NCBI GenBank assembly: GCA_026745465.1
Contig: JACYXH010000091.1
Span: 1,021,001-1,085,000 of the forward strand
Direction of reading: 5' to 3'
Source: Lota lota
Taxonomy: Eukaryota; Chordata; Actinopteri; Gadiformes; Lotidae
Length of the DNA: 64,000 nt
This document shows, in pieces, positions 37,401 to 51,169 of this stretch. Position 1 is the first letter of the stretch. Every line of letters starts with the position of its first letter. The notes beneath the pieces are model-generated. The model was not told where the DNA came from, searched no databases, and saw only the letters and a list, made by a program, of their open reading frames with translations. The position numbers and the translations under genes were made by a program.

Positions 37401-38298
37401 CATGTTTTCCCATCCCGTTTACATTCACTCCTCGTGTTCTTCTCATTCCTGCGTTGCACGGCGACAGCCATCTCACGTTAAAAGGTCCAGCGTCTGAAAG
37501 GCCTCACCGTGAAACCAAGGGAAAATGAACACGACCCCAGCCTTCCACACTGGGTTCCGACCACATCACTGCCGATCGCAGCATGGAGGATCCGCTCCAT
37601 GAGATGCACTCTAATTGCATTTGTCTGGAATACGGTATTTCAGTTTGCAATTTCCTCCACATTTAATCACACTCTGGTATCGGAAACCAAAGGACCGGTG
37701 GGGGGAAGGGAGGGAGGGAGAGAGGGAGACGCAGCTCGCCTATACATTGCACACAGATTGTGTCATATCCCGGTCTCATCCAAAAACATAATCAGTTTAA
37801 CTTCTCCAGCGAGGCCAGATCGGTTTACTAATACATAGGAGAGATAGAGCGGGACTGCCTTTGGAGTTCTCCATCACTTACAGGGGGCTGTGGAGGGGAT
37901 TCAGGTCCAGGTCTGTGTAGCAGGATGGGGGGTAGGGTGGGAGGGCAGGTTGACAGGAGACCTGGGGATTTCCATTGAGCTCTTTCTTGGATTAAAATAC
38001 TACCTTTTTGATTATGGCATGTTCCCCAGTTGTCAATGCGGGCTGATTGTGTAATGAGTGTATAATGTCATTATTTATTGATTGTGGAGGTGTAGTTAAC
38101 TGCGCTTTTTTGTGTGCACTGGCGAGCCACACGAAAACATGTCGGTTGGGTTTTTGAGAAATGCTCTGTAATCTGAAATGTGGATGTCTGGTCATCTCGT
38201 AACAGTGCTGCCCTTGTTAGGGCTCACACACAATTGATATTCTACACTAGCCATTTAGCTAACATGCCAGTCCAAACCAGCCAGTGTGTGAGGAATTG

Positions 38299-38429
<131 letters not shown>

Positions 38430-38514
38430 AAAACAATATTTCCTCGACCTCTGACTGACAACCAAGCCAATAAAGCGAAATGTTTAGAGAAACACACCAC
38501 AGCCTCGGTACTGG

Positions 38515-38695
38515 AGTACCCTACCATACCATACAGTTATACTCTACCACACATACTACACCACACCATTCCACATCACTCTACACTCAAATACTCTAGG
38601 ACACCATACCTAACCAAACCACACTATTCCATACCATATCACCATAGCACATCACACCACACCGTACCATGCCGCCATACCACTCCATACCCAGC
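38515..38695. repeat. Degenerate ACC/CCATA satellite-like stretch
   Basis: About 180 bp with recurrent CCATACC, CCACACC and TACCA words and almost no G on the plus strand. The units are too degenerate to fix a period by eye (about 5 or 10 bp). Confidence 0.75.
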
Positions 38696-39721
38696 CCCGC
38701 CGAGGCAGACCGGGGCCAGACTCGAGACCAGCAGATGAAGCTGATATATGCGGGCAAGCGATTCGCTACCGTGCAACATAAACACTAAGGATGAATTATC
38801 TAGTGAAAGATATGTTTACGTTTAGGGTGTCATGTTTAAATTATGCACCGCCGTGCTCCGCGGTTAGAATGACTGGTTTCATTTGAGCGTTTTACGGGAG
38901 AATTTAAGGCCAGGAGAAACACGGCCAGAAAAGCAATCAGAAGTGCACTGATGTCATACCAGAGAGACACTCTGCCCAGAATCTCTTGAGGAGTATTATG
39001 CATGACAGCAATGCGGTGTACCCTCAAATACATTTTTGAGGGTACTTTTTAAAAGCATTCTTCGAACATTATGCGCAATGAGGATCGACTCACAGCTGGA
39101 GTTTAGTGTAGCAATTAGGTTCTCCGAATGTCCCCTCAACCAGAATGTTTTTCTACGGGCCGAGCAGCACTTCAGATGCCAGGGCTCCTGTCAGAACCAG
39201 CTCTCTACCATTTCACCCACGGCTGCCAATGAGAGAGCAGGGGGAGAAAGCGGGAGAGGAGAGTGGGAGATGGGGGAGAGAGTTAGTAGGGGAGAGGGAG
39301 ACTATATTAAGACACAAGAGAGTGAGAGAGAAGAGAAGGAGAGAGCGAGAGAGAGATAAACAGAGAGAAGGAGAGACTATATTAAGACATAATGTGGGGA
39401 TAAATGGGAAGTCTTTCAAATCAGTAACACTTGGAAACACATTGAAAACCACAAGGAAATAACGGACCATGGGAAAAACAGGGCGAGATGGGGGAAGAGA
39501 GATTTCAAGTATTAAAAAGAAAAGTTGGAGTTGGAGTTGGAGAAGACGAAGCGTAGAGTGGAGTCAGGTAGCTCTTTATTATTCCCAGGGGGCCATTCCT
39601 TTGCAGCATGTGGGAAACACTTACTGTGGACCTTCACGTACGGGAAGCTTGTATGAAACCCTCGATCCACAACCAATACACAGAACAAGATGTACAGGCG
39701 AGAGCCTTCAGGCCAGAGGTG

Positions 39722-39722
<1 letters not shown>

Positions 39723-39793
<71 letters not shown>
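39723..39793. repeat. (GA)n microsatellite
   Basis: About 35 GA units; a weaker GA-rich stretch lies at 39228-39376. Confidence 0.97.
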
Positions 39794-39796
<3 letters not shown>

Positions 39797-40236
39797 GGCC
39801 TGGGCAAAGAGATATTATCAAGAGGCTCATTAATGGAATTACACCTAATCCCAATTTACTTCTTAATCTTAATTCGGAGACGATGCGATCCAGTTCAGGG
39901 AAACGATAAGTGATATTGAATTATCGTCCCCCCCATCCATAGAGACAGTGAGTGATGAATGGGGGTTTATAAAGAGGCTACATGGTTGTTAGAAACAACC
40001 AGGGCCCTGGCCTGCATCTGGAGCTGGGTAGCGCCTCCATTCTCCGGGACACTTAAGGACACTCGCACACAGATTGATCTGGTTCTGCTCCTTTATGGGC
40101 CGTCGGTAGACCCGGTGGAACCTGCACGATGAGAATCTGATATTTAAAATGAGATTTACCTCTACCCCATAGAGTTTTACACCCCAATGATCTCTAAGTA
40201 TCTCCAGAAAAGCAGCATCACCCCTACCCCTTTCTC

Positions 40237-40239
<3 letters not shown>

Positions 40240-40275
<36 letters not shown>

Positions 40276-40505
40276 CATCTCTCTTACCCCCGTCTCTTTC
40301 TCTCTTTCTTTTTCTCTCTCTCCATTCTTCTGTCTCTCTCCATCCTTCTATTTCCCCCCTCACTCTCTTTCTGTCTCACTTTATCTATCACTCTCTTCCC
40401 CCCTTTCTCTTTCTCTCTCCATCTCTCTCTTTTCCCCTCTCTCTCTCTCTCCATCCCTCCTACCCCCACTCTCTTTCTCTCTCCATACCTCTTTCTTTCC
40501 CTCTC
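40240..40505. repeat. CT-rich tract
   Basis: (CT)n then repeated TCTCTCCATCCTTC-like words. Confidence 0.93.
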
Positions 40506-42323
40506 TCGCGCAATTCAACAGTTCACTCTTGAACATCTGTTTCAAATTTGATCTGCTTGGTTTTTGGAATTAGTCTAACATCGATGTTAAAGGTTTACGC
40601 TGGGCTTAGATGGTGAATAGTTGAGCGTTTTCGTTTTTTTACGCATGGAATTAGAGTATCAGTAGAAACAGAAAAACAGTTTTTCCTCCCTATCCTATGG
40701 GACTTTGATTCTCGTGAAAACTGGCTTTGCACTCAGGTAACAAATTGTCATGTATAGATTGCTCTGTATACTTTTTTGAGAGGTAAAACAAATTAAAACA
40801 AAAACAAAATCACCATCAGTCATTTGCCAACTTCATTTTTGGAAGGAACCGAGCCAGTAAATGCAGATTAGGTCATGCACAATTTAAAGTACAACTGGGG
40901 AATGGATATAGAAAATGTTGGTATTATAACACAGGCTACTCTCTCACTGGCAGACCTGTGTGAGGCCCAGGAGTGGCAGGCTTATGCTCGTATTACCGCT
41001 AACACAAACAAATGTCTGATGAGAAATTTCAGGGAAAATCGTCCGTAAATAAGAAAAAGAAATTACCAGGGGTTGACCAATGGATGCTGGATCCTTGCAA
41101 TTCAATGCCCATGGCAGGTTTATTTTGTCCATCATTGTGTGCAACGTTTTTCCACTGGAATACAATGTATTTGTCCCGTAGGAGAACGGCTGGAGCCACA
41201 TATTGGTGGTGAGTCTGTGCTGACTTATTGAAAGTGAACAGAAGCAATGCTGAAACTTTACTGTGGTTACAGATTGGTTTAGGAAAAGGTTTATGAAAGA
41301 CAATGTGCTGATGTGTGACTGGCAAGCGATGAGCCCAGGTCTTTGTAAAGCAGTGACAGAGTGAGTGATTGGTGTAGGCCTAGTCTTAATATGGTTTGGT
41401 GTTACGGGCCACACCAACACATCCAACTACTAGTACCACAACCCCTTAGAGGACACAAAAGAGAGCACAACCATGTCTGAAGCTCCATCACAGACTGGTT
41501 GCAACACATGTTTTGGGCAGTTCCTCTTTTACCCACAGCGTTATTCTGGCCTGGGTCAATTCCAGTGAATTCTGAATAATTGCCCTTCCTCCTCTTTCCA
41601 ACCCAATGCCAACCGAAAACCTTGGGCTGGTGTTGATCACAATGAAGTCTTGGCCTATTGTTGAGTCCAGCTGCCACGTTCTCCCCCTCTGAACTCATTG
41701 AGCTGCCGTCGCTGGCTCCAAGGTCTCATCTTGGCTCCTCGCGTGGGCTTCTGAAATGTTTATTTGTTGTCAGGTCGGGGCTCCAGAATGGCCCAATGGT
41801 GCCAGCTCTCTCCCCCGACAACACCCCTCCACTGCCTCCCCCTCTGCACAAAGAACTGAAATACTGGGAGATAGGGTTAGGGTTATTCCGATCAGCATGA
41901 GAGGCCTAGTGGCCATGTGCTTGGAATCCCACACTTTCTGCCATGGCTTAGTTATTATTGTGGCATGGATTGGAAAAGGAAAGAGTATAATATCTCAATC
42001 TACAAAACCTTACATTATTTATTATTTCCAACCTAGTCTAATTAGGTAATTACCCTACAAAATTAAACCTCAAACAAAAGTTTGAACATAATGCAAAAAT
42101 AATGATTCGCTAATGAGAGTGCTAATAAACCAATAGATCGCTGATTGAAATTGCATCAACATTGATAATTCATGAATTTCATCCATGCTTGGCTGTCATC
42201 AGGCCCATTAAGGTGATAACAGAATGTCAAAGAACAGGAACAGTTTGCAGGTGTAAGCGAGAGGACAGAGAGGAAGGGAAAGAGAGATAATCTAATAGAT
42301 AGAGAGAGAACAGGAAGAGACAC

Positions 42324-42359
<36 letters not shown>
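42324..42359. repeat. (GA)n microsatellite
   Basis: About 18 GA units. Confidence 0.95.
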
Positions 42360-42361
<2 letters not shown>

Positions 42362-43853
42362 CTGAGTGGTAAAGAAAGACAGGAAGAGAATAGAAAGAGA
42401 GAATGGAAGCAGGTGTGAGTGAAAGGTGCTGGATGGATTGAATCGCTGGTGTCAATGGAGGCCATGGCTCACAGCCCCCCATCAAAACAAACAGATCCTG
42501 CATTGACCACCAGTAACATCAGCCATCTTGGACCACAGAACAAGTGAAGGATTTTCATTGCCTGCCTGCAAGTCTGTCTTTGACAGCGGTTTCAGGTTAC
42601 ACAAAGGTTTATAATTGATGCCTTTATAGTTATTAATGGCGGTTTACCCTAATTAACTATTAGAAAAGGTTGAGGCTAGCTAGCATAAATAAGCAAAATG
42701 TCAGTTGTGAGAAAGAATGATGGATGACTGGTACAGTAGCCCTTTCAGTCATGACGCGGCCTCACAAACTCTCCAAGTCACATCACACTTTTCCATGACC
42801 TATTACACTGAATAATGCAGCCTTCACAATATAAATATACTACTGTTCAGCATAGTTTGAAAACATTGCATCATTTCCACTACTGCCTTTCTGATATTGG
42901 TGGACCTGAACCTCTTGTCTGTTCTTGTCTAAACGGGTTGTTAAGGTCGTAGCCACATAGACATTGCGCCAGCTTCAGTCATCAGTCTGGCTGAAACCTG
43001 ACTTCCTGTTTCGTTGAAAGATGAGTTGGATTCAAGTGGAAATATGCAATTGGATCTTATTTAGTAGGTGCAGTAGAAAACCTTTCCCTTTCATTTCTAC
43101 ACTCTCTCCAGACTGTGAGAACCTGACCTTATTTACCTCCGTCCCTCAACCTGGTGACCCTTGTGTGCTCAGGCCAGTTCAGGGGGAGGAAGTCACGTCT
43201 TATCCCCTCTCCGCATTTGAAGGAAGCCAAGGCCCCTCAAAATCACAACAGGTTAAGTGCTTCCATGAAGCCCTCCACCCCCACTTTGCTGTTGCACACT
43301 GCTAGGACCAGGCCCCATCCCTCTCCATGCCAGGCCTCCATAACAGCAACAGGGGGTTCAGACCCATCGCTGCCCCCCACCCCACCACCTCATCCACCTC
43401 AACCTCCTTAATCTCCAGTGCAAAAAAACACAAAAACCCAAGCCCTGTTAAGAGGAACAAACCAGCTGCGGCCAGCTCATTATGCGAGCTGCTCCATTAA
43501 GTCATCATCGGAACACTTCCTGTTGTGCCATCCGCATCGTTTTCCCCTTTTCTTTATTTTTTAGTCTGGCCCTGAAAACAATGCAGGCAAGACTGCAGAG
43601 GTTCTTGTTTCGGAACAATTTCTTTAGTCATTTACATGACTACTTCCTCCCACTAATTTATCGGTTGAGCTATTGCTTTGGTTGCCTCTTTATTTCCCCC
43701 ATCTGGAGCCCAGCCCCTGGCTTTCAGTCACTCGCGGTCGTCACTCGTATCTCGGGAGACGGGATGAAGGGCATGACAACAACGGATCGGCGCTGGAAGG
43801 AAACACAAAGCAAGTGTATGAATCTATCTACGCCCCTGCCAGGAGAGAGAGAC

Positions 43854-43856
<3 letters not shown>

Positions 43857-43935
<79 letters not shown>
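43857..43935. repeat. (GA)n microsatellite
   Basis: About 38 GA units. Confidence 0.97.
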
Positions 43936-43937
<2 letters not shown>

Positions 43938-44889
43938 CAGGCAAAGACCCAGGCAATATCTTTAATTCTAATTAGGGCCCATTAGCGATGGATGAAGCTG
44001 GCTGCTAAAAGCCTCTCGCCCTGCTGTGGAAATGGTATGTGTAAACTATGTAATGTGAATGTTTTAGTCAAGCTGTGGTTAATTTTGCATCCTGACAAAG
44101 CGCATGAGAAACCTGTCTCGTTGAATCATATGGATATAATTTCATCCATTTAGAGGGCCTTTTTTCCCTTCTTCTCCTGCTCTTTACTGTGGTTGCCTCG
44201 GGACATTTGGAAGTAGGCAGATTAAACGCACATGTTGCTCCCAGCCGCAGTCGTCCACTCCGCTCCGCTGCTTTGCTCACTGATCCCAAAGTGTTGGTGG
44301 TTTCCATCTGCAGCCTCAGCAGGATGGTTCCTCACACCTTGTGAGGAACCATTTCTCTCGCGATGACCTGTATCTCAGGTAGATGGATGGAAAGATAGGT
44401 GGATAGATGCTAATAATGCTCGCCAATCGCCAGCCACTTTATATGGTTTGTTATTCTGAAGAGTTTTCTGTTAAGCCCTTAGCCTCCTCAGGCCAATTAA
44501 GCATCCGGGATACGTTGGCTTAAACAAACCAAAGCAGAACACTGGTGAAGATTGTTGAGGGCCTGAGTGCATTGGGGGCCTTTACGAGGCAGGGCCCCCT
44601 CTAAACATGAGTGAAAGTGTTTCTGTATGGTAGTTAGCAACCGTTGAACAGTTGAACCCGATCCAGCCTTTATTGGTGTTAGTCTGCTCCTCAATTACTG
44701 CCCAGTGCCAAAAAATATTATTATTGTTCAGATAAGATATCAGAAGCATTTCCTGTGTTTATAATCACGTCAGAGAAGCTGGACGGTCAAAGATTGGATA
44801 CTAAAGTCCTGATAATCGTAGTATAATCAGTGAAATCAAATGCTTTTTTTTAAGGAATCACTTCTGACCTCTACTGCCCCGACCACCAC

Positions 44890-44912
44890 TCTTTCTTTCT
44901 TTCTTTCTTTCT
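44890..44912. repeat. (CTTT)n microsatellite
   Basis: About five to six CTTT units. Confidence 0.9.
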
Positions 44913-45066
44913 CTGTACCTTGCTGTTTTCATCAGGGACCTTCTGCTAGAAGACAATTCATAATAATATATATTATAGTATAAAGATATATAGATTCAAC
45001 TTGAAGATGCCTGTCAAAAAGTAACTTTCCAGGGAAGGGGGCCCCTGGAGAGGGGGGTGAGGATGG

Positions 45067-45067
<1 letters not shown>

Positions 45068-45097
<30 letters not shown>
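45068..45097. repeat. Poly-G run (30)
   Basis: About 30 consecutive G. Confidence 0.95.
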
Positions 45098-45256
45098 CGT
45101 GCAGCACCATGCCGGGCCAACGTAACCTGTCTGTTATGTGATCTGATCTCCTTCATCCCCCGTCCCCCTCAACACACACTCTCAGATCTCTGGCCTGATG
45201 CTTCCATGTCGAGAACCCTAGTGTTTACCAGCACCTCTGCCAAGCGCCCCTCGCTC

Positions 45257-45510
45257 GAAACACACAGACACACCTAGACACACACACACACACCGAAACA
45301 CACACACACACACGCACACACACCTAGAAACACACACACACCGAAACACACACAAACAGCCCCCCCCCCCCATACACACACACTTATACACACACACACA
45401 AACACACACACAAACACATACTGACACACACACACACCGACACACACACACACACACAGACCCACACACACACTCACACACACACAACATACACATACAC
45501 ACAAACACAT
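45257..45510. repeat. Compound (CA)n with CACCTAGA/CACCGAAA interruptions
   Basis: CA repeat with recurring ACACCTAGA and ACACCGAAA words and a short C run near 45361. Confidence 0.93.
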
Positions 45511-46732
45511 ACTAACTCAGCTGCAGCATGTGACATGCTGTCAGAGGCGTCTCAGGCCCCCAGCAGACAGACCCGTCTTGCCTCTTTCATGTGGCGGCCT
45601 GTCAAAGTTAGCCGTCGACGTCGTGGAAAGCTAAACATGTTTAAAGCAATTAACGTGATAATCGCTCCCTAAACTGTTTTCATAGATAATATATCAACGT
45701 TAATATCTTGCCCTTGTGTGTTTTACTCAATTTCGGAAGCCAGAGCCTTGGTCGGTTGTTTACGTTTTTTGGAGGATTTAAGATAATCTTTGAGTTTTTG
45801 ATGACATATGCCATTGGCCGTGTGGCCTAATCAGAAGCTAATTACAGCGTGCTGCTGTAGGTCCCTTTGTGTGAGAAAAAGGTGGATACTCTAAATGGAA
45901 TGACACCAGTGGCAGTGGTTGTACTGGATACACACTCGGTTAACACAAACCTTAGAGAATCCGATCTGTCCTCGTCAATACTGTTCAAAACCACATGCTA
46001 ACACACTTTGACAAAACATAATACAGAAAATTATTAGCTTTCATAGGAAAAATTGTTTCACATCGATGTCTCCTATAAACAGCATAGCCACTGAAATATG
46101 CACACACAAAAAAAACAACGAAATATGCCCTTGGTACTCATGACAGGACTGAAATACAGTATTTCAACCTGGTCAGATTGGCTGTATATTAAAAAAACAC
46201 CTTACTGTAGTGAAGCATAACGTCTCACATGCAGGCCTTATGGTGAGTAATGCTGGTTGCCAGGGGTGGAATTAGCCATTAGTTTCCCAGCAGGCAGGAA
46301 ACACCCTGACGCTCACAGACTAGCAGCTCTCACAGTAATAATACACTCCACATGATTAACACCCTTCTCTCTACAGAGCCCTAGCTAGAATTTACCCTCA
46401 AATTTGTATGGCGGAAAAGAAAGCAAATGAAAGAGTGATTATTTCCGTTTAACATAAATACACACGCTTGGCACGTCAATAATGGCCGTGTTTGTTTTCA
46501 AAAGCTTAACCGTGCGGCGCCGTTTTTTCAGGAGTTTCAGCGCGGGCCGTGTCACTTCTGCAAGAGTTGTATTAAACGTTCCCACTCCGGCTCTCACTCC
46601 CACTTTATTCTTCCACCTTTGATTCCTGATTGGCCGTGCGGGAGAACAACGTGCCTCCACTGTACATTGCGTGTCCCGGGACATGTTAAGAAGTGTATCA
46701 TGCCTTTCAATTAGAAGAAACATGCACGCTGT

Positions 46733-46734
46733 GT

Positions 46735-46766
<32 letters not shown>

Positions 46767-47120
46767 ACTGTAGTGTTGATTTGTGCGTGTTTGTATTGAG
46801 TGTGTGTTTGTATGTATGTCTGTGTTTTTATGTGTGTGTGTGTGGTGGTGGTGTGTGTGTGTGTGTGTGTATGTGAGTGTGTGTACTGTAGTGTTGAGTT
46901 GTGCGTGTGTGCATTGAGTATGTGTGAGTACTGTAGTGTTGTTGTGTGCGTGTGTGCATTGAGTGTGTGTGTATGTATGTCTGTGTTTTTATGTGTGTGT
47001 GTGTGCGTGTTTGTGAGTGTGTGTACTGTAGTGTTGATTTGTGCGTGTGTGCATTGAGTGTGTGTGAGTACTTTTGTGTTTATTTTTTACGTGTGTGCAT
47101 TGAGTGTGTGTGTGTGTAGG
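46733..47120. repeat. Compound TG repeat with higher-order units
   Basis: ACTGTAGTGTTG recurs at 46767, 46885, 46930 and 47025, each followed by TTGTGCGTGT-type sequence and GCATTGAGT, set in TG runs. Confidence 0.9.
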
Positions 47121-47429
47121 TCTGTCATTGCATTGTAAAATAATATATTATGATGCGATTGAGTCCAACAGACTTACTAACATTGCGTTTGAGCATCAGA
47201 GGAATATTTTTCTTGACATTCCCTGCATTCCGATTGGTTTCCTCGCGGCTGGTGATTTGTGAGGTTTGCGTTCGCGTCTTGTACGATGCTATGCGTCTGT
47301 ATTTGTGTCTGGATGGCTTGGGTCTCTGCCGCGCAGGCAGTAAGTCATTTGAAATAATGAAGTACTTGAAGTATTCAAGCTCTTCAGAGTTGTGAAACAC
47401 ACCGGCCACACAGACCACTACAGTGGCGG

Positions 47430-47680
47430 CGTTCTCTCTCTTTTTGCTCTCTCATTTGCTTTCTCTCCCTCTTTTTTATCCCTCCCTTTTATCTCTCGCT
47501 CTCTTTTGCTCTCTCTCTCTCTTTTGCTCCCTCTCTCTTGCTCTCTTGCTCAATCTCTCTCTTTTGCCACCTCTCCCATCTCTCTATTTTGTTCTTTCTC
47601 CTTTCTTTTGCTCTCTTCTGTTCTTTTTTTACTCTCTCTTCCAATCTTTCTCCCTCTATCTGTCTCATACACTCTCTCGC
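47430..47680. repeat. CT-rich tract
   Basis: CTCTCTCTTTTGCTC-type words recur; a CA repeat follows at 47688-47725. Confidence 0.9.
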
Positions 47681-47819
47681 ATGCTCACGCACACACACAC
47701 ACACAGACACACAACCAAACACACAGGTCTTGATACCCAGTGCTGTTCTACCATGACAGGCTTAGGTTTCGGCCATATTAGATGGAGCTGCGGTGAATGG
47801 CAGGCCTTGCCTACTGTGT

Positions 47820-47824
47820 CTGTG

Positions 47825-47891
<67 letters not shown>

Positions 47892-47982
47892 ATGTGTGCG
47901 AGTTAGTATGCGTTTGTGTGTATGTGTATGTTGTGTGTGTGTGTGTGTGTGTGTGTGTGCATGTGTGTCTATGAGTGTGGGT

Positions 47983-48071
<89 letters not shown>
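47820..48071. repeat. (TG)n compound microsatellite
   Basis: Two long pure TG blocks (about 47827-47889 and 47990-48071) separated by degenerate TG. Confidence 0.97.
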
Positions 48072-48075
<4 letters not shown>

Positions 48076-48970
48076 AAGGAAGCCAGAGATGAGGCACGAG
48101 TCCTATTAGAGGGCCGGTGTCACTCTCTCCTTGGTCATCCGATCTTCGTCAGCTTCACTAAAGGTCAGGACACACTGTCCTCAGTGATGAGCAGAGTCCG
48201 GTTTGAACTCAGACACCTTTTCACCTTTTGTTTTTCAATTTCATATTTCACAATATACACACAAATTGTTTTTATTTTGTTTTGTTTTATATGCATGACA
48301 TACACTTTTACATTGAGAGATTTAGTTTATTATCTTAACCTACTTCCACCCTTTCCATCTCTATATTACTTTACTTTAGAAAATAACAACCAGGACCAAG
48401 TGAATATTCCATTTTTGGAATATTTACTTCTTTAGATGTTTTTATCATTGTCTTCTTTGCTTTTTCTCTTTTTCTTGCTACTCTCCCACAATCCGTACTA
48501 TATCAACTAAATAACTGAGAAACAGACTCATCCACCCCGTACCCCCCATCTCTTCTACGCACCCCTTCATGACTTCACCGTGTGTGTGTGTGTGTGGTCT
48601 GCGTCTCTGGAAGACCTCTGACTGCTAGCTCTCTAACGCCCCCTGAGTCTGCAGCCCTGCGGGAGGGGCTGACAGCCCAGCCAGTGCCGTACTGCAGAGG
48701 AGCTCTGACACCGGCGTCCTCAGCCCCCATTGTTGTCGCGGCCCTTTGACAGGAGAGACCCGGTATTGATGTCAGCCGAGCCTCACCAAGGAGAGTGCTT
48801 CTGAGTGGCTAAATAGGGCGATCACCTTGTCCAGAGAAGAGGCTACAGTAAACTAGTCACCATAACATCAATAGTTCCTGTAATAGCATGTGTGGTGCAA
48901 TACTGTCACATACGGAAGCACGTTATATCACACAGCCGATAGGACAGCTCTCTATGGCTCTGATGTCCAT

Positions 48971-48987
48971 GGGGGGGGGGGGGGGGG
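48971..48987. repeat. Poly-G run (17)
   Basis: Seventeen consecutive G. Confidence 0.95.
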
Positions 48988-49709
48988 AGTTCTTGCATTT
49001 GAGAGTAGCGGTGGATATGTAAGCAGCCCCATCAATAATGTGTGAGTGTGTCGACAAATCTGTGGTGCTCATTGGCTGAGTGGTCGGGATCAAATGGTCC
49101 CGCGCGGCAGGGTCAAGCCGAGACAGGGTTCTGTACCGCGGCTATCACCTCTCTATCTAATGTACCGTACGCAGCACACCCCAACACTCCTCTTATACGC
49201 TATATGCATTACAACACATTTACCGGTGGACTCCAGTTTCCTCGCAGAATACACGGAAAGGCTTTCCAGGCAGGTGTGGATGTGTTGTTGTTATCTTTAG
49301 GAACGGGCACGTCGTTCTTGACCTAATGGATTCAGACCAAGGCCCTTTGGGAGCGCTGGGTAATCCTAGAGCCACAGAGGAGCTCGGAGGGGACTTTCAG
49401 GATGTAGGGTTGGTCTGTGAACATCCCCACCTTCTCCACCACCTAATGTGGGACTCATATGGTGCTGAGTCATCTGTGGATTGATTGAGCGGTGGTGGGA
49501 CTTGAGGAGAGAGTGAGAAGGCTTCTCTCACGGAATCACGGAGCTTCTTGTACACAGAGCCCATATTGTAGCAGTATTTACCAGTGTCACGCTCATTGAT
49601 CTCTCTGTGTGCATGTGTGTTTGTGTTTGTGTCTATGTGAAAAATGTGTGGGACATGAAATATGTGTGGTATTTTTTGTTTACTTCCTAGTCTAGTTCAC
49701 ACACACGCC

Positions 49710-49844
49710 TTTGTGTGTGTGTGACTGTGTTTGTGTGTGTGTGTGTGTGTGTATGTGTGAACGTTTGCATTTGTGTGCCTGTGTGCATGTGTGTGTGAAT
49801 GTGTGCGCGTGTGCGTTTGTGTGTGCCTGTGTGTGTGTGTGAGT
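49710..49844. repeat. TG-rich tract ending 65 bp before the glis1 exon 4 acceptor
   Basis: Degenerate (TG)n in the sense strand of glis1, close to the 3' splice site at 49909. Confidence 0.93.
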
Positions 49845-49909
49845 GAGTGAATAACCCTCCATTCATGCCTTCCAGGCGCCATGCTCATACATCCCCTCTC
49901 TCCCTGCAG

Positions 49910-50071
49910 TTTGAGGGCTGTAACAAGGCCTTCTCCCGCCTGGAGAACCTGAAGATCCACCTGCGCAGCCACACGGGGGAGAAGCCCTACTTGTGCCAGC
50001 ACCCCGGCTGCCAGAAGGCCTTCAGCAACTCCAGCGACCGCGCCAAGCACCAGCGCACCCACCTGGACACG
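49910..50071 (+). CDS. glis1: glis1 coding exon 4: rest of zinc finger 3 and zinc finger 4
   Basis: The exon lies between the acceptor TCTCCCTGCAG (49909) and the donor GACACG|GTCAGC (50071/50072). It is 54 codons in phase 0 at both ends and covers residues 687-740. It reads [53 protein letters not shown]. Finger 3 is completed by C690, H703 and H707; finger 4 uses C715, C720, H733 and H737. The TGEKPY linker typical of C2H2 DNA-binding fingers joins them. Apart from single substitutions this is the GLIS1/GLIS3 core. Fingers 4 and 5 make the main base contacts in GLI-type proteins. Confidence 0.97.
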
Positions 50072-51169
50072 GTCAGCTACCACCCCCGCCCCCTCTTCTT
50101 CTTCTGTAGATATCTCCGTAGGCGTTGACGGCGCTGTGCCGTCTTCTCGCAGAAGGTCTGCTCTAACGTAGTTGGATTGCTGGATCTGAGATTATCCTCA
50201 ACATAAATGCCCTTAAGGCCATACAAATATGTACAAATAAATAAAAATAAAGTGATAGCCCAATGCCTGGGCTTAAGAAACCCAAATGTCTAAACGTACA
50301 ACTCTAGCCGCAGTGTCTCTACCGCAGTGTCTCTATTTCAAACCTGTTTTTCCACGGACTTGATGGGTGTTACGGTTCTGCTTGCTGTCAATCAGAGAGT
50401 GGGAGAGTGGGAGAGTGAGTTGTGTGGTGTGGCGTTGGCTGGGAGGCACCATCAGGGATCACTTGAGGATCAGGTCCTGCAGGCCTGAGTCACAGTTTGG
50501 ACCGGACCTGTCTGGCTGAGCCTGTTTCTTTATCCCAGGGACAGGGACGGCAGGGAAAGCATGAATCAGACTGCTGAACCTCAACCTCCTTACTGTCACA
50601 TTAATTCAAGAACTCTAAATGTCTTACTTTTTCGCCTTCCCGAGGGATTCAAATAGTTGGATGGTGAATGGTTTATTTTACGCTTAACTGTAGACCTTAA
50701 AAACATCTGTCACAGACTTATGCTTGGAATCAGGGACTCCTGATTTTTACTCCATTGTATTGTATAAAGTAACGGTTCGCAAATTGCCAACTTTTACTAA
50801 TAGCCATATAAATTTAATATAACTTATATATACACCCTTAACAAATGTTTTCTTATTATTACGCTTTCATTAGATTTGAGTTAAAAAGAGTTATATCATT
50901 TACTATCTTTTGGTTTGATTACTAGATAAGATAAATAAAAAACACAGGCAATTGCAACCCAACTTCAAATAGTATTATGAATCTATAGTATTGCTCTGTT
51001 CTAGGAATCCTTCTCTTTCCTCTCCTTCTTTATATCACGTTAATATATTCCGCTATAATATTTCCCGTTAGAGTAAAACTATATCACCTCAAATCCAAAG
51101 CGTACCGTACAGCTTCGGTACCTGGGGTGTATAAGAGCAGTTCACTCCGGTGCTTCAAGGACCTGTGTT

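Noticed and set aside
36660-37497. 273- and 232-codon frames rich in Ser/Leu/Tyr
   Set aside because: Generated by the CT and ATCT repeats; no homology recognised.
41875-41890. Telomere-like GGGTTAGGGTTA words (also near 35670 and 34030)
   Set aside because: At most two units each; not a telomeric array.
44324-44352. 12-bp inverted repeat with a 5-nt loop (ATGGTTCCTCAC and its complement)
   Set aside because: Short enough to be chance in 64 kb; no context for a terminator or RNA gene.
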